From JAWWPY01 sp963822825 (lineage in GTDB: Bacteria; Actinomycetota; Actinomycetes; Streptosporangiales; Streptosporangiaceae): a stretch of 64,000 bases of DNA. The DNA lies in assembly GCA_963822825.1 (NCBI GenBank), contig CAWGIW010000010.1, forward strand, positions 1 to 64,000, written 5' to 3'. Under the pieces are notes generated by a model that saw nothing but the letters and a program-made list of their open reading frames with translations, had not been told where the DNA came from and ran no database searches. Position 1 is the stretch's first letter, and every line of letters starts with the position of its first letter. Shown piece after piece: positions 36,275-45,517 of this stretch. Position numbers and translations under genes: made by a program.

Positions 36275-38809
36275 GTGCCAGCTGACTACGAGAAGATCCG
36301 CGACGAGAACATCGCCCGCTACGGCTGGGACACGGCGGTGCTGGATCTGCTCGGGCAGCTTTACAGCGAGCGCACCCACTTCATCTTCGAGCTGATCCAG
36401 AACGCCGAGGATGCCGGCGCGACTGAGCTGGCCTTCGAGCTGTTTGAAGATCGCCTGGAGGTGACGCACGATGGCCGGCCCTTCACGGAAGCCGACGTCC
36501 GCGGCGTCTGCGGGGTCGGCCAGAGCGGGAAGTCCGCCGATCTCACGAAGATCGGCCAGTTCGGCATCGGTTTCAAATCGGTGTACGCCTACACCAAGAC
36601 GCCGCTCGTCTACAGTTCGGACGAGCATTTCGGGATCGAGAAGTACGTCCGGCCGTTTCGCGCCGATCCGCCGGATGAGCCCGTACCGGGGACTCTCTTC
36701 GTCTTCCCTTTCGATCATGACACCCTCCCCGCGGCCGTCGCCGTCCAGGAGATCTCCTCAGCCCTGAGCAAGGTCGAGCCCGGTACCCTGCTGTTCCTCA
36801 GGCACATCCAGCGTGTGCGTATCGGCGGGGTTCACATCGCTGGTTCGGTCCTTGAGCGCGTGGCGGCCAGCCGCACCAGATCAAGCCGTCACATCACCCT
36901 GACGACAGGGCGTGGCCGCGGGCCGGAGGAGTGGCTCGTCTGGGACCGTCAGCTCGAGGATCTCGGCCATTCGGGTCGCCGGGTCGAGATCGCCTTCCGG
37001 GTGGGCGCCGCCCACGAGGAACGCCGGCTCGTCAAATGTGATGACTCCCCGCTGGTCGTGTTCTTCCCGACCCAGAAGGAGACCTTCCTCGGCTTCTTGA
37101 TCCAGGGTCCCTACCGGACCACGCCAGCCCGCGACAATGTCCCTGACCACGATGCATCGAACCAGGCCCTGGTGGGCGCGACCGCCGCGCTGCTCGCCGA
37201 TGTGCTCCAGGAGCTCCGGGATGACAAGCTCCTGACGGTCAACGTCCTGGAGATGCTGCCGATCGACGCCGCGCGATTCCAGCCCGGCACCATGTTCCGC
37301 CCCTTGTTCGACGCGGTGCGCACGGCTGTGGCCCAGGAGGAGCTCATTCCCGTCGCCGGAGGCGGCTACGGCGCCGCTGGGCAGCTGAAGCTGGCCCGCG
37401 GCGCCGGACTTCATGAGCTTTTCCCCCCGGATCAGCTCGGCGTGCTCTACGGAGCCGGCCTGCCCTTCGCCTTCGCGGATGAGTCCATCACGGAAAGCCG
37501 GACGCCCCTTCTGTGGCGGTACCTCCGGGAAGAGATAGGCATTGATGAGGTCACGCCGGAGGCTGTCGTCGCGAGAGCCACCCGCGAGTTTCTCGTGGTG
37601 CAGTCAGATGAGTGGATCAGGCGCTTCTACGAATTCATCTATCGCGCTCCCGATCTGTGGCGGCCGCCGGGATTCCCGGGTGAACAGCCCGGCCCGGCCA
37701 GAACACAGCCGATCATCCGGCTCGAAGACGGCCGCCACGTAGCGCCATTTGACTCCGGGGACCATCCGGCCGCGTATCTCCCAGGCCCGGCTGAAACGAG
37801 CCTCCCGACGGTCCGGCGCGCCATCGCCGGCTTCCCCGCGGCCCGGCAGTTTCTGGAAGCGCTCAGGTTCACTGAGCCCGACGTGGTGGCCGAGGTCCTG
37901 GATGGCATCCTTCCCCGGTACAGCGGCATGGACATCGCGGATCTGGACGCGGCGCAGCACGACGCTGATCTTGAATGCGTCGTCCGTGCGCTGGCCGAGG
38001 CGGCCGCGGGCAGGCGGCAAGAGCTCCTTGAGCAGCTCCAGCACACTGCCTTCCTCGTCGGGGAGAACGCCGCGACGGGTGAGCGGCGCCTTATGGCGCC
38101 CACCATCCTGTACCAGAGGACGAAATACCTGGAGATCTACTTTGACGGGAACCCTGACGCCTGGTTCGCCGACGATGCCTACGGGCCGTGGTTCCCTCAG
38201 CTCCGCGGCATGGGTGTCCGAGAGAACGTGGAGCTCCGCGCACGAGACGCGGATCAGCTCGGGTATGTGGTCGTCGCCGACGAATTCGCCCGGCACGAAC
38301 GGGGCCTCGGTGGGTTCGACCCTGAAGCGGAGATAGACGGCCTGGATTTCGCGCTCAGCCACCCGGACCACGCCCGGTCCGAGTACGTCTGGAATTTCTT
38401 GCTCGCCGCGAACCGGCACCTCATTGCCGGAGTCGTCGAGAAGTCGGTTCGCCAGGAGTTCATGGACTCCAGCCGAGAGAACATCAGATCGGTGATCGGC
38501 CTGGCCGCGACGAGCAGTGCATGGCTTCCCAGACCGGACGGAACATTCCACCGGCCAGCCGAGCTCCAGCTTGATGACCTGCCGCCGACCTACAAGCGCG
38601 ACGAGGTGGTGGCGAAGGCTCTCGGAATGACCCAGTCCGTGGTGGCGGAGGCAAGCCGTCAGCTCGGAGTGCCGCTGGAGGTCCTGTGGGGCCTGAGTGC
38701 GTACCCGGATTTGGTCGCCACCATAGAGCGCGAGCTCGAGAGCCGATCAACCGGCCGCCGGAGCCCCGAGGCGGACGAAGGCGACCATGACGCGCGGCCT
38801 CCCGGGTGA
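36275..38809 (+). CDS. Sacsin-like N-terminal ATPase (GHKL) protein
   Basis: An 844-residue protein whose first 200 residues form a GHKL/Hsp90-like ATPase of the sacsin type: N box FELIQNAEDAGATELAFE (about 38-55), THDGRPFTEADV, and the GQFGIGFKSVYAYT lid. The rest has no recognised domain. The GTG start at 36275 is chosen because ggagg lies 6 nt upstream; ATG at 36260 is the alternative. It stands behind the eroded CHASE2-TIR gene. Large sacsin-like ATPases occur in bacterial defence islands and stress loci; that role here is inference. Many homologues are longer, so a C-terminal loss is possible. Confidence 0.7.
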   Translation: MPADYEKIRDENIARYGWDTAVLDLLGQLYSERTHFIFELIQNAEDAGATELAFELFEDRLEVTHDGRPFTEADVRGVCGVGQSGKSADLTKIGQFGIGFKSVYAYTKTPLVYSSDEHFGIEKYVRPFRADPPDEPVPGTLFVFPFDHDTLPAAVAVQEISSALSKVEPGTLLFLRHIQRVRIGGVHIAGSVLERVAASRTRSSRHITLTTGRGRGPEEWLVWDRQLEDLGHSGRRVEIAFRVGAAHEERRLVKCDDSPLVVFFPTQKETFLGFLIQGPYRTTPARDNVPDHDASNQALVGATAALLADVLQELRDDKLLTVNVLEMLPIDAARFQPGTMFRPLFDAVRTAVAQEELIPVAGGGYGAAGQLKLARGAGLHELFPPDQLGVLYGAGLPFAFADESITESRTPLLWRYLREEIGIDEVTPEAVVARATREFLVVQSDEWIRRFYEFIYRAPDLWRPPGFPGEQPGPARTQPIIRLEDGRHVAPFDSGDHPAAYLPGPAETSLPTVRRAIAGFPAARQFLEALRFTEPDVVAEVLDGILPRYSGMDIADLDAAQHDADLECVVRALAEAAAGRRQELLEQLQHTAFLVGENAATGERRLMAPTILYQRTKYLEIYFDGNPDAWFADDAYGPWFPQLRGMGVRENVELRARDADQLGYVVVADEFARHERGLGGFDPEAEIDGLDFALSHPDHARSEYVWNFLLAANRHLIAGVVEKSVRQEFMDSSRENIRSVIGLAATSSAWLPRPDGTFHRPAELQLDDLPPTYKRDEVVAKALGMTQSVVAEASRQLGVPLEVLWGLSAYPDLVATIERELESRSTGRRSPEADEGDHDARPPG

Positions 38810-38977
38810 ACGGTTCGTCAGCAGGTCTACCAATGCGCTGGTCTGGTGAGCGGCGCCTCTGAAGTCAACGTCCTTGCGCCGGCGCCGGCTCGCACCCATT
38901 CGCTCGTGCGGAGCAGCAAGCTGTTGATAACTCGTCGGTAGGCGGCCACGCTACCTGCGGCCCGGCGGCAACTGACG

Positions 38978-39919
38978 TTACCGGCCAGGCCGCCTGCTGA
39001 CCGCGAAGATGTCCGGCGGAGGGGCGAGCGAGGGCTCGGCCCGCGCGTCGGTGATCGGTTTCGCTCCCGCGGCGAACCGGTCAAGCTCGCCGCCATGGAT
39101 CAGCCGCCCGGGGAACGGGTCACCCGCCGCGCGCCGGGCCAGCCCTTCCACGGGAAGGCCCTGGCCCGCGGCGGCCAGCACCAGGTTGCCGAACCGGCGT
39201 CCGCGCAGCACCGCCGCGTCAGCGATCAGGCAGGCGTGCGGGAAGACCGAGCACGCCGTCGCCACCCGTGCGCGTGCGTGCGCCAGCGGAGGGCCATCGC
39301 CGACGTTGGCGGCGTATATTCCCCGCGGGCTGAGCGCACGGGCCACGGCGCCGGCGAACTCGACCGACGTCAGATGGGCCGGAGTACACGCCCCAGCGAA
39401 CAGATCCGCCACCACCACATCAAAGGATCCGGGCGGCACCTGCTCGAGAACGGCACGGGCGTCGCCGACCCGGATGCGCACCCCGCTGGCCCGGGTCTGG
39501 CCGCCCCGGGTCCCGCTCGCCCGGCGCCGGGGCTGACCGAAGGGCAGCCGCCGCCGGACGAGGTCGGCCAGCGCGGCGTCCGACTCGACCGCCACCTGGC
39601 CGGACCCAGGCCGGGTCGCGGCCACGTACCGCGCCAGGGTCAGGCCTCCCGCCCCGAGATGCAGCACGCGCAGCGGCTCCCAGGCCGGGGCGGCCAGGTC
39701 GACCAAGTGCCCGAGCCGGCGCATGTACTCGAACTCCAGATACCACGGATCATCGAGATCAACGTGTGACTGGGGGGTCCCGTCAACCAGCAGCGTCCAG
39801 GCCCGGGGCCGGTCAGGGTCACCAACAAGCTCGGCGACGCCCGAATCGACGTCCTGGCCTTCGCGGTCATGCTGCCGGTGTGGCATAACCACCATTATCG
39901 TGCCGCGCGATCCCGCCAC
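38978..39919 (-). CDS. Spermidine synthase-like methyltransferase-fold protein
   Basis: A 313-residue protein with a Rossmann-type core: LRVLHLGAGGLTLARYVAAT (SAM/decarboxy-SAM-binding loop), VAVESDAALADLVRRRLP, RIRVGDARAVLEQVPPGSFD and VVVADLFAGACTPAHLTSVE. The PWYLEFEYMRRL segment before the fold fits spermidine synthase-like proteins of actinobacteria, many of which are not true aminopropyltransferases. The start is uncertain (GTG at 39919 or ATG at 39895). Convergent with the sacsin-like gene. Confidence 0.75.
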   Translation of the reverse strand: MAGSRGTIMVVMPHRQHDREGQDVDSGVAELVGDPDRPRAWTLLVDGTPQSHVDLDDPWYLEFEYMRRLGHLVDLAAPAWEPLRVLHLGAGGLTLARYVAATRPGSGQVAVESDAALADLVRRRLPFGQPRRRASGTRGGQTRASGVRIRVGDARAVLEQVPPGSFDVVVADLFAGACTPAHLTSVEFAGAVARALSPRGIYAANVGDGPPLAHARARVATACSVFPHACLIADAAVLRGRRFGNLVLAAAGQGLPVEGLARRAAGDPFPGRLIHGGELDRFAAGAKPITDARAEPSLAPPPDIFAVSRRPGR

Positions 39920-39944
39920 GCCGGGGCGGCCTGCTGAGCACGCT

Positions 39945-40703
39945 CTACGTGATGTGGCCGCCGATGAGGCTGCCGACGGCGAACGTCACGCCGATGGCGA
40001 CCCCGCCGAGGGCGAGCTGGCGCAGGCCCGAATGCAGCGCTGGGCGGCCGGTGAGCCGGCCCACCACTGTCCCGCCGACCACGAGCGCCACCGCGGTGAT
40101 ACCCAGGGCGGCGGCCAGTGAGGGCAGGCCAGCCAGGTAGGGCAGCAGCGGCACCAGCGCCCCGAAGGAGAACGCGAGCAGGGACAACGCGCCGGCCAGC
40201 ACGGCGGACGGCAGCTCATACGGGTTGACGCCGAGTTCCTCGCGGGTATGCACGCGCAAGGCCGTGTCCGGGTCCTGGGAGACCGCGGCCGCCATCCGGG
40301 CGGCGGTGTCCGGGTCGGCGCCGTAGCCGCGGAACGTGTCGGCGAGCTCGGCCTGCTCGGCGGCGGGGAACCGGGCGTGCATCCGGCGCTCGACCGCGAC
40401 TTCGGCGTGTACCAGCTCATTCTGGTTGGTCACGGACACGTATTCCCCGGTGCCCATCGAGAACGCCCCGGCCACCAGGGCGGCCGCGCCGGTGAGGATG
40501 ATCGCGTGTGTCGATACCCCGCCCCCGCCGATCCCGGCGATCAGCGAGGCGTTCGTCACCAGCCCGTCCACCGCCCCGAACACCGTGGGCCGCAGCCACC
40601 CGCCGGATACGTCGCGGTGCCGGTGCGACCACCCGGCCGCCAGTGCTGCGGCGCCCACGGCGTGAGTTGGCTCCGGCATCTCTTCGCCTGCCACTTCGTG
40701 CAT
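39945..40703 (-). CDS. VIT1/CCC1 family iron/manganese transporter
   Basis: A 252-residue membrane protein: RPTVFGAVDGLVTNASLIAG at the N-terminus (the family's first helix with Asp and Asn), AGAFSMGTGEYVSVTNQNEL with the conserved Met/Gly/Glu metal-site helix, a charged cytoplasmic segment with metal-coordinating Glu, and three further helices at the C-terminus. VIT-type proteins export Fe2+ or Mn2+ from the cytoplasm. Same strand as the spermidine-synthase-like gene 25 bp downstream. Confidence 0.88.
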   Translation of the reverse strand: MHEVAGEEMPEPTHAVGAAALAAGWSHRHRDVSGGWLRPTVFGAVDGLVTNASLIAGIGGGGVSTHAIILTGAAALVAGAFSMGTGEYVSVTNQNELVHAEVAVERRMHARFPAAEQAELADTFRGYGADPDTAARMAAAVSQDPDTALRVHTREELGVNPYELPSAVLAGALSLLAFSFGALVPLLPYLAGLPSLAAALGITAVALVVGGTVVGRLTGRPALHSGLRQLALGGVAIGVTFAVGSLIGGHIT

Positions 40704-40758
40704 TATCCTCCACTGGAGTGCGAGCCGGCGGCCTGGAGTCTATCGGGCAGGCCAGCCG

Positions 40759-41944
40759 CTACCGGCCGCGGGTGAGAGTCCGCTCGGCGTCGTGCCCGTA
40801 GATCCAGGCGTTATGCGCGAGTGGGTTCTCCTGCGCCCAGGAGGCATCCCGGGCCCGCTGCTCCGGGCCATCCCACAGGTGGTTGCTGTGCTCCCGTGCG
40901 TGGCTGAGCTTCTGGACGCGGGTGGCCCGGGGTTTGCGGAGTGACTCGTAGCGGGTCAGCGCGGCCGGGGGATCAGATGGGTTCGCCGCCAGGCAGCCGG
41001 CCAGGACGACCGCGTCCTCGATGGCCTGGGCGGCGCCCTGGGCGAGGAACGGGAACATCGGGTGCGCGGCGTCTCCGGCCAGCGCGATCGGCCCGTTCGT
41101 CCAGCGGGGGAGCGGGTCGCGATCAAGCAGAGCCCACCGGCCGGTCTGCTGCGCTGCCTCCAGCAGGCCCGTGAGCTGCGGATCCCAGCCTTCGAACTCG
41201 GCCCGCAGGTCCTCGACGCTGCCCTCGGCGGTCCACGATTCGACCCGCCAGTCGTGCGCCGGGGCGAACGCCACGATGTTGACATAACGCCCGGCCGCGA
41301 TCGGGTAGTGCACGAGATGATGATCCGGCCCGAGCCAGAGCGTCTGGACCGGCCGCCGGGCGAACCGGGGCGCCCGGTCCGCCGGGACCAGGCAACGGTA
41401 GGCGCACGCCCCGGAGAACCGGGGCGGCTGGGTCGTCGTCACCGCCTCGCACACCACCGAGTGCATGCCGTCGGCACCAATCACGACGTCCGCGGTCGCG
41501 GTCGAACCCGTCGGCGAAGACCAGCTCCGCGTGATCGGGGCGGCGGCGGACCGTGACGCAGCGTGCCCCCAGCCGCGGGCCCGGCCCAGGGACCGTCGCC
41601 CGGAGGGCGTCGAGCAGATCAGCCCGATGGGCGACGTAGCACTGTTCGCCGTACAGCCGCTCACACTCGGCGCCGAGCCGCTGGGAGAAGAGCACGCGGC
41701 CGTCCTGCCAGCGGCGGAACTCCCAGCCGATCTCCAGCGGCACCGCCAGATCCTGGAACCGCTGGAAATGGCCCAGCCTACGCAGCAGCCGCACGGCGTT
41801 GGGCGTCACCACCAAGCCGGCACCGACCTCGGCTATCCGGGCGGCCTGCTCGTAGACCGTCGCGCCCAGACCCGCCTGGTACAGGAACCCAGCCGTGGCC
41901 AGGCCCCCGATTCCCCCGCCTACCACCGCGATGCGCAGACTCAT
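40759..41944 (-). pseudogene. FAD-dependent monooxygenase (salicylate hydroxylase-like), one frameshift
   Basis: The N-terminal piece has the dinucleotide-binding motif IAVVGGGIGGLATAGFLYQ and continues to LVFADGF. The second piece, in another frame, has STATADVVIGADGMHSVV and the FAD-ribityl motif IALAGDAAHPMFPFLAQG. The break is one extra base near 41503-41506 (gggttcg for gggtcg). Corrected, the protein is about 394 residues, the normal length of aromatic-ring hydroxylases of this group. It ends the minus-strand benzoate gene block, which would fit a role on an aromatic acid. Either a recent mutation or a sequencing error. Confidence 0.8.
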
Positions 41945-41996
41945 CCCGGATCGCATCCTTGTTCAGAGCGCCGCGATGGTCAAGGTCAGCCGGGGC

Positions 41997-42998
41997 CTAT
42001 CGCCAGTCGTCGATGACGTACGAGCCGCTCGTGCTGTACCCGGCCTCGTTGGGACGGTGCATCGCGACGCCTTGGAAGTCGCGGCGGAAACCCCGGTCGG
42101 CCAGCAGCTTCCAGGCGCGGTCGCGGCCGGCGTTGGCCCCAGCGATGAGGACCGACGCGCCGCGATCGGCCGCCAGCGCCTGGCACGCGTCGATGAGCAG
42201 GCCGAACAGGCGCTCCGCGGCCGGCCCCGGCCGCACCGCGCCGAACTTGATAAAACAGGCGCCGCCGCCGGCTTCGGTACCCGGGCCGACGTGGCAGACG
42301 GCCACGGCCTGCAGTCCCGCGCCGTCGTCGATCAGGACGGTGTCCCCGAGCTGCTGGGCTCGCACCGCGGCGATCTCCCGGCTGAGGTCGAGTCCGGGAT
42401 AGACGGCGTCGGTGAGCTCACCGACCGTCTTCATGATGCCCGGCAGATCCTTGTCGCCCGCCTCGGACATCCTGGTCGATGGTGCGTGGCCGCCCGGGTC
42501 CACCGGTCTCGACATGATGGCGGTGAGAAAGCGCGGCCAGAAGCCGTACTTCTGGTACAGGCCCACGTGCTTGGCGCTGTGCGCGAACGTGAACAGCCCA
42601 ACGTGGCGCGTTTCCCAGGCGGCGAAGAGTTCCATCGTCGAGTCGAGCAGGTGCTGAGCGATACCCCGATCCCAGTACTCCGGCGCCACGGTCAGCGGGC
42701 CGAAGAAGCCCACGCTGCCCCAGTTGGTGGCGAAATTCGACCCGGCCAGGCGGCCATCAAGCTCGGCGGCCAGCGCGGCGCCAGGATCCGCCCGCCTCCG
42801 GGTCCGGACCAGGTCGGCGTCGCCGCCGAATCTGCCCGGATCGGGAACGCCAAGGAAGGTGCCGAACGCCACCCGGAAGATTCGGTCCGCGTCATCCATA
42901 TCCCGCTCGGTGAGTGGGCGGACTCGCACCCCGGCCGCTTCGTGCACCCGTGTCTCCCTAGATCGGTCGCGGCCCGCCATAGACCGCCGAGCGGCCAT
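41997..42998 (-). CDS. GNAT family N-acetyltransferase
   Basis: A 333-residue protein with a GNAT domain in the first half: VRVRPLTERDMDDADRIFRV, then FFGPLTVAPEYWDRGIAQHL with the acetyl-CoA-binding RGIAQ loop, and HVGLYQKYGFWPRF. The second half looks like a second, degenerate GNAT fold (CFIKFGAVRPGPAAERLFGLL, ADRGFRRDFQGVAMHRP). Substrate unknown. It starts 12 bp after the PaaX-like gene, so it belongs to the same transcription unit. Confidence 0.8.
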   Translation of the reverse strand: MAARRSMAGRDRSRETRVHEAAGVRVRPLTERDMDDADRIFRVAFGTFLGVPDPGRFGGDADLVRTRRRADPGAALAAELDGRLAGSNFATNWGSVGFFGPLTVAPEYWDRGIAQHLLDSTMELFAAWETRHVGLFTFAHSAKHVGLYQKYGFWPRFLTAIMSRPVDPGGHAPSTRMSEAGDKDLPGIMKTVGELTDAVYPGLDLSREIAAVRAQQLGDTVLIDDGAGLQAVAVCHVGPGTEAGGGACFIKFGAVRPGPAAERLFGLLIDACQALAADRGASVLIAGANAGRDRAWKLLADRGFRRDFQGVAMHRPNEAGYSTSGSYVIDDWR

Positions 42999-43010
42999 AG
43001 GCAGCAGCCG

Positions 43011-43913
43011 TCAGCCACAATCGTTGAGGCGTTTCCATTCAATTCGGGCCTCGCTGCCCCAGCGTTCGTATAGCTCGGAGAACAAGCTGGCCGCCTCCAG
43101 GCCGATCCAGCGGGCCGGCAGCAACTCCCGGGGCAGGGCGGGATCGATGGCCACCAGCCGGCGCCAGGCGTGCACCAACTCGACCAGCCGGGCCTGGGCA
43201 TCCCCCCGTTCGCGGCCGCTGAACTCCTCGATGAGCTGCTGGTACTCCCGCTCGATGGCGGCCAGGTCCCAGGCCGCGCTCACCATGGCCGGTACCGGGG
43301 CCAGGCCGGATCGGGTCGCGACGAACAGATGGGCATCACCGGCGATGCCGGCCTCGTGCAGCACCCGGGTCACTTCGGCTTCCCGTTCTGGATGCGTGCT
43401 GATCCACAGGCCAGGGCCGAGGGAGCCGAAACCTGCCCAGCTCAGCCGGGTGCGCACGACATGCCGGGCGCGGCGGCCACTGTCCGGGATGCGGGCCGCG
43501 ACGAGCAGCCAGCGCCCGTCCCAGTCCTCGGCGGCTCCGGTGAAGGAATAGATGCGCTCGGCGCCGTCGGTGAGCAGCCGCCGTCCGGCCTCGGTCAGGT
43601 GCCAGCGGGTCCGTCGGCCCACCTTCTCAGCTCGCAGCCAGCCCGCCGCCGCCGTGCGCATGAGGGCTTGCCGGGTCGCCTTTTCCTCCACGCCGAGCCG
43701 GGCGAACGCGACGATCACCGCCGAGGTCCAGGCGGTGCCATCGCCGGGCAGCACAAACACGCCGAGCAGGGTGAGCAGCAACCCCCGCGCGCTCGGCGCG
43801 CCCGCCGCGTGCAGCCGCGACAGCATCGGCGTGGGTGCCGTCCCGTCGGCCGTGGGCGCCCTGGCGCCCAGCACGGCGCCCGCGTCCGTCGATGTGACAT
43901 CGAGCGGCGTCAC
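43011..43913 (-). CDS. PaaX-like transcriptional regulator
   Basis: A 300-residue regulator of the PaaX family: SARGLLLTLLGVFVLPGDGT at the N-terminus, a winged helix (SAVIVAFARLGVEEKATRQA, LMRTAAAGWLRAEKVGRRTR), then the central PaaX domain with LRTRLSWAGFGSLGPGLWIS-like sequence and the C-terminal EEFSGRERGDAQARLVELVH segment. The GTG start at 43913 overlaps the benzoate-CoA ligase stop (GTGA). PaaX proteins respond to aryl-CoA esters, so it probably represses this operon until benzoyl-CoA accumulates. Confidence 0.85.
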   Translation of the reverse strand: MTPLDVTSTDAGAVLGARAPTADGTAPTPMLSRLHAAGAPSARGLLLTLLGVFVLPGDGTAWTSAVIVAFARLGVEEKATRQALMRTAAAGWLRAEKVGRRTRWHLTEAGRRLLTDGAERIYSFTGAAEDWDGRWLLVAARIPDSGRRARHVVRTRLSWAGFGSLGPGLWISTHPEREAEVTRVLHEAGIAGDAHLFVATRSGLAPVPAMVSAAWDLAAIEREYQQLIEEFSGRERGDAQARLVELVHAWRRLVAIDPALPRELLPARWIGLEAASLFSELYERWGSEARIEWKRLNDCG

Positions 43914-45508
43914 GGCGCGGCGGCCTCCTTCTCGGCCAGCACGGCGGTGGCCATCGTGCGCAGCTCGACCCGGCGGATCTTGCCCGTGGCGGTGGTGGGG
44001 TAGCCGTCGACGAACACGACGCGCCGCGGCCGCTTGTACGCGGGCAGGCCGTCGCGGCAGAAGTCGACGAGCTCGGTCTCGGTAGCGCCGACGCCGGCCT
44101 GGAGGACCACGTAAGCGACCGGCTTCTCCAGCCCGTCGGCGTCGCTCCCGGCCACGACGACCGCCTGGGCGACAGCGCCGTGGGCGAGCAGCCTCGCCTC
44201 CACCTCGGCGGGCGCGACCCACATGCCACTGGCCTTCAGCATGTCGCTGGTGCGGCCGAGGCAGGTGTAATAGCCGCCGGAGTCCAGGACGTAGGTATCG
44301 CCGGTTCGCAGCCACTCGCCCTGGAAGACTTGCCGGGACGCGTCGTAGCGGGACCAGTAGCCGGTGGCCGCGGAGGCGCCGCTGACGTACAGCGTTCCTG
44401 GGGTACCGGCCGGGGTCTCGCGGCCGGCTTCGTCGAGGATCCGCAGGTCGTAGCCGGGAACCGCAACTCCGGTCGTGCCCGGCCGCACCTGCCCCTCGCG
44501 GTTGGACAGGAAGATGTGCAGCAGCTCGGTCATGCCGATGCCGTCCAGGATGTCGATGCCGAACCGGCCCGTCCACCGCGAGTACAGCGCGGCCGGCAGG
44601 GCCTCGCCCGCGGACGCCGCCAGCCGGACCCCGGCCAGGGCATCGGCGGGCAGGTCGGCCCGGAGCATGTTGGCGAAGAACGTCGGCCCCGCGAAGAACA
44701 GCGTCGCACCGAACTGCGCGGCCCGCGCGATGATCTGATCGGGTTTCGCGGGCGCCGCTTCCAGCACCGCCGAAGCACCGACCGACAGCGGGAACAGCAA
44801 CGAGTTGCCCAGGCCGTAGGCGAAGAAGGCCTTCGCCGCCGACAGGCAGCGGTCGTGGCGGCGGATGCCGAGTACCTGGGTGCCGTAGGTTTCGCACACG
44901 ACCCGCACCGAGCCGTGGCGGTGCATCGCGGCCTTGGCCTCGCCGGTGGTGCCCGACGTGTAGAGCCAGAACGCCGGTGAGTCCGCGGTGCTCGGGTAGA
45001 CCGCCTCGTCCGGTGATGCGGCCGCCGCCAGCGCGGCCAGGTCATGCACGGGCACGCTGAGCGCAGGCTGGGCGCCTGCCAGGCTGGGCGCCGCGTCGGC
45101 CGGGGCGAGCACGCCGCTCAGTTCCGGCGCGGCGGTGACGGCGCGGGCCGCGGTGGCCGCGAACTCCGGCGTGATCGCCAGCAGCCGGGCGCGGGAATCG
45201 CGCAGCAGTTCGGCCAGCCCGTCGGCATGCAGCATCGTCGACACGGGCACCGGGACAGCGCCCATGCGCATCGCCGCCAGGTAGACGGTAGCGAACTCGG
45301 GCGAGTCGGCCATGAACATGACCAGCCGCTGCTCGGGCTGCAGCCCAGTCCCGGCGAGCGCCACGGCGGTGCGCTGCACACGATCGAGCAGCTGCGCGTA
45401 GGTCAGCTCACCGGCCCGGCCGGTCAGCGCGATGCGGTCGCCGTCTCCCGCGGCGACCCGCCGGTCCAGCAGGTACTCGCACGCATTGAACATCTCGCCC
45501 ATGGTCAT
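43910..45508 (-). CDS. bclA: Benzoate-CoA ligase
   Basis: A 532-residue acyl-activating enzyme of the benzoate-CoA ligase group. Motifs: ATP-binding FWLYTSGTTGEAKAAMHRHG, the benzoate-ligase-like LSAAKAFFAYGLGNSLLFPL, ILDGIGMTELLHIFLSNREG, the hinge YTCLGRTSDMLKASGMWVAP and the catalytic Lys in TTATGKIRRVEL. It converts benzoate, ATP and CoA to benzoyl-CoA, the substrate of BoxB encoded immediately upstream in the operon (9-bp gap). MTMGEMF offers two starts two codons apart. Confidence 0.92.
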   Translation of the reverse strand: MTMGEMFNACEYLLDRRVAAGDGDRIALTGRAGELTYAQLLDRVQRTAVALAGTGLQPEQRLVMFMADSPEFATVYLAAMRMGAVPVPVSTMLHADGLAELLRDSRARLLAITPEFAATAARAVTAAPELSGVLAPADAAPSLAGAQPALSVPVHDLAALAAAASPDEAVYPSTADSPAFWLYTSGTTGEAKAAMHRHGSVRVVCETYGTQVLGIRRHDRCLSAAKAFFAYGLGNSLLFPLSVGASAVLEAAPAKPDQIIARAAQFGATLFFAGPTFFANMLRADLPADALAGVRLAASAGEALPAALYSRWTGRFGIDILDGIGMTELLHIFLSNREGQVRPGTTGVAVPGYDLRILDEAGRETPAGTPGTLYVSGASAATGYWSRYDASRQVFQGEWLRTGDTYVLDSGGYYTCLGRTSDMLKASGMWVAPAEVEARLLAHGAVAQAVVVAGSDADGLEKPVAYVVLQAGVGATETELVDFCRDGLPAYKRPRRVVFVDGYPTTATGKIRRVELRTMATAVLAEKEAAAP

Positions 45509-45517
45509 GTACCGCGT

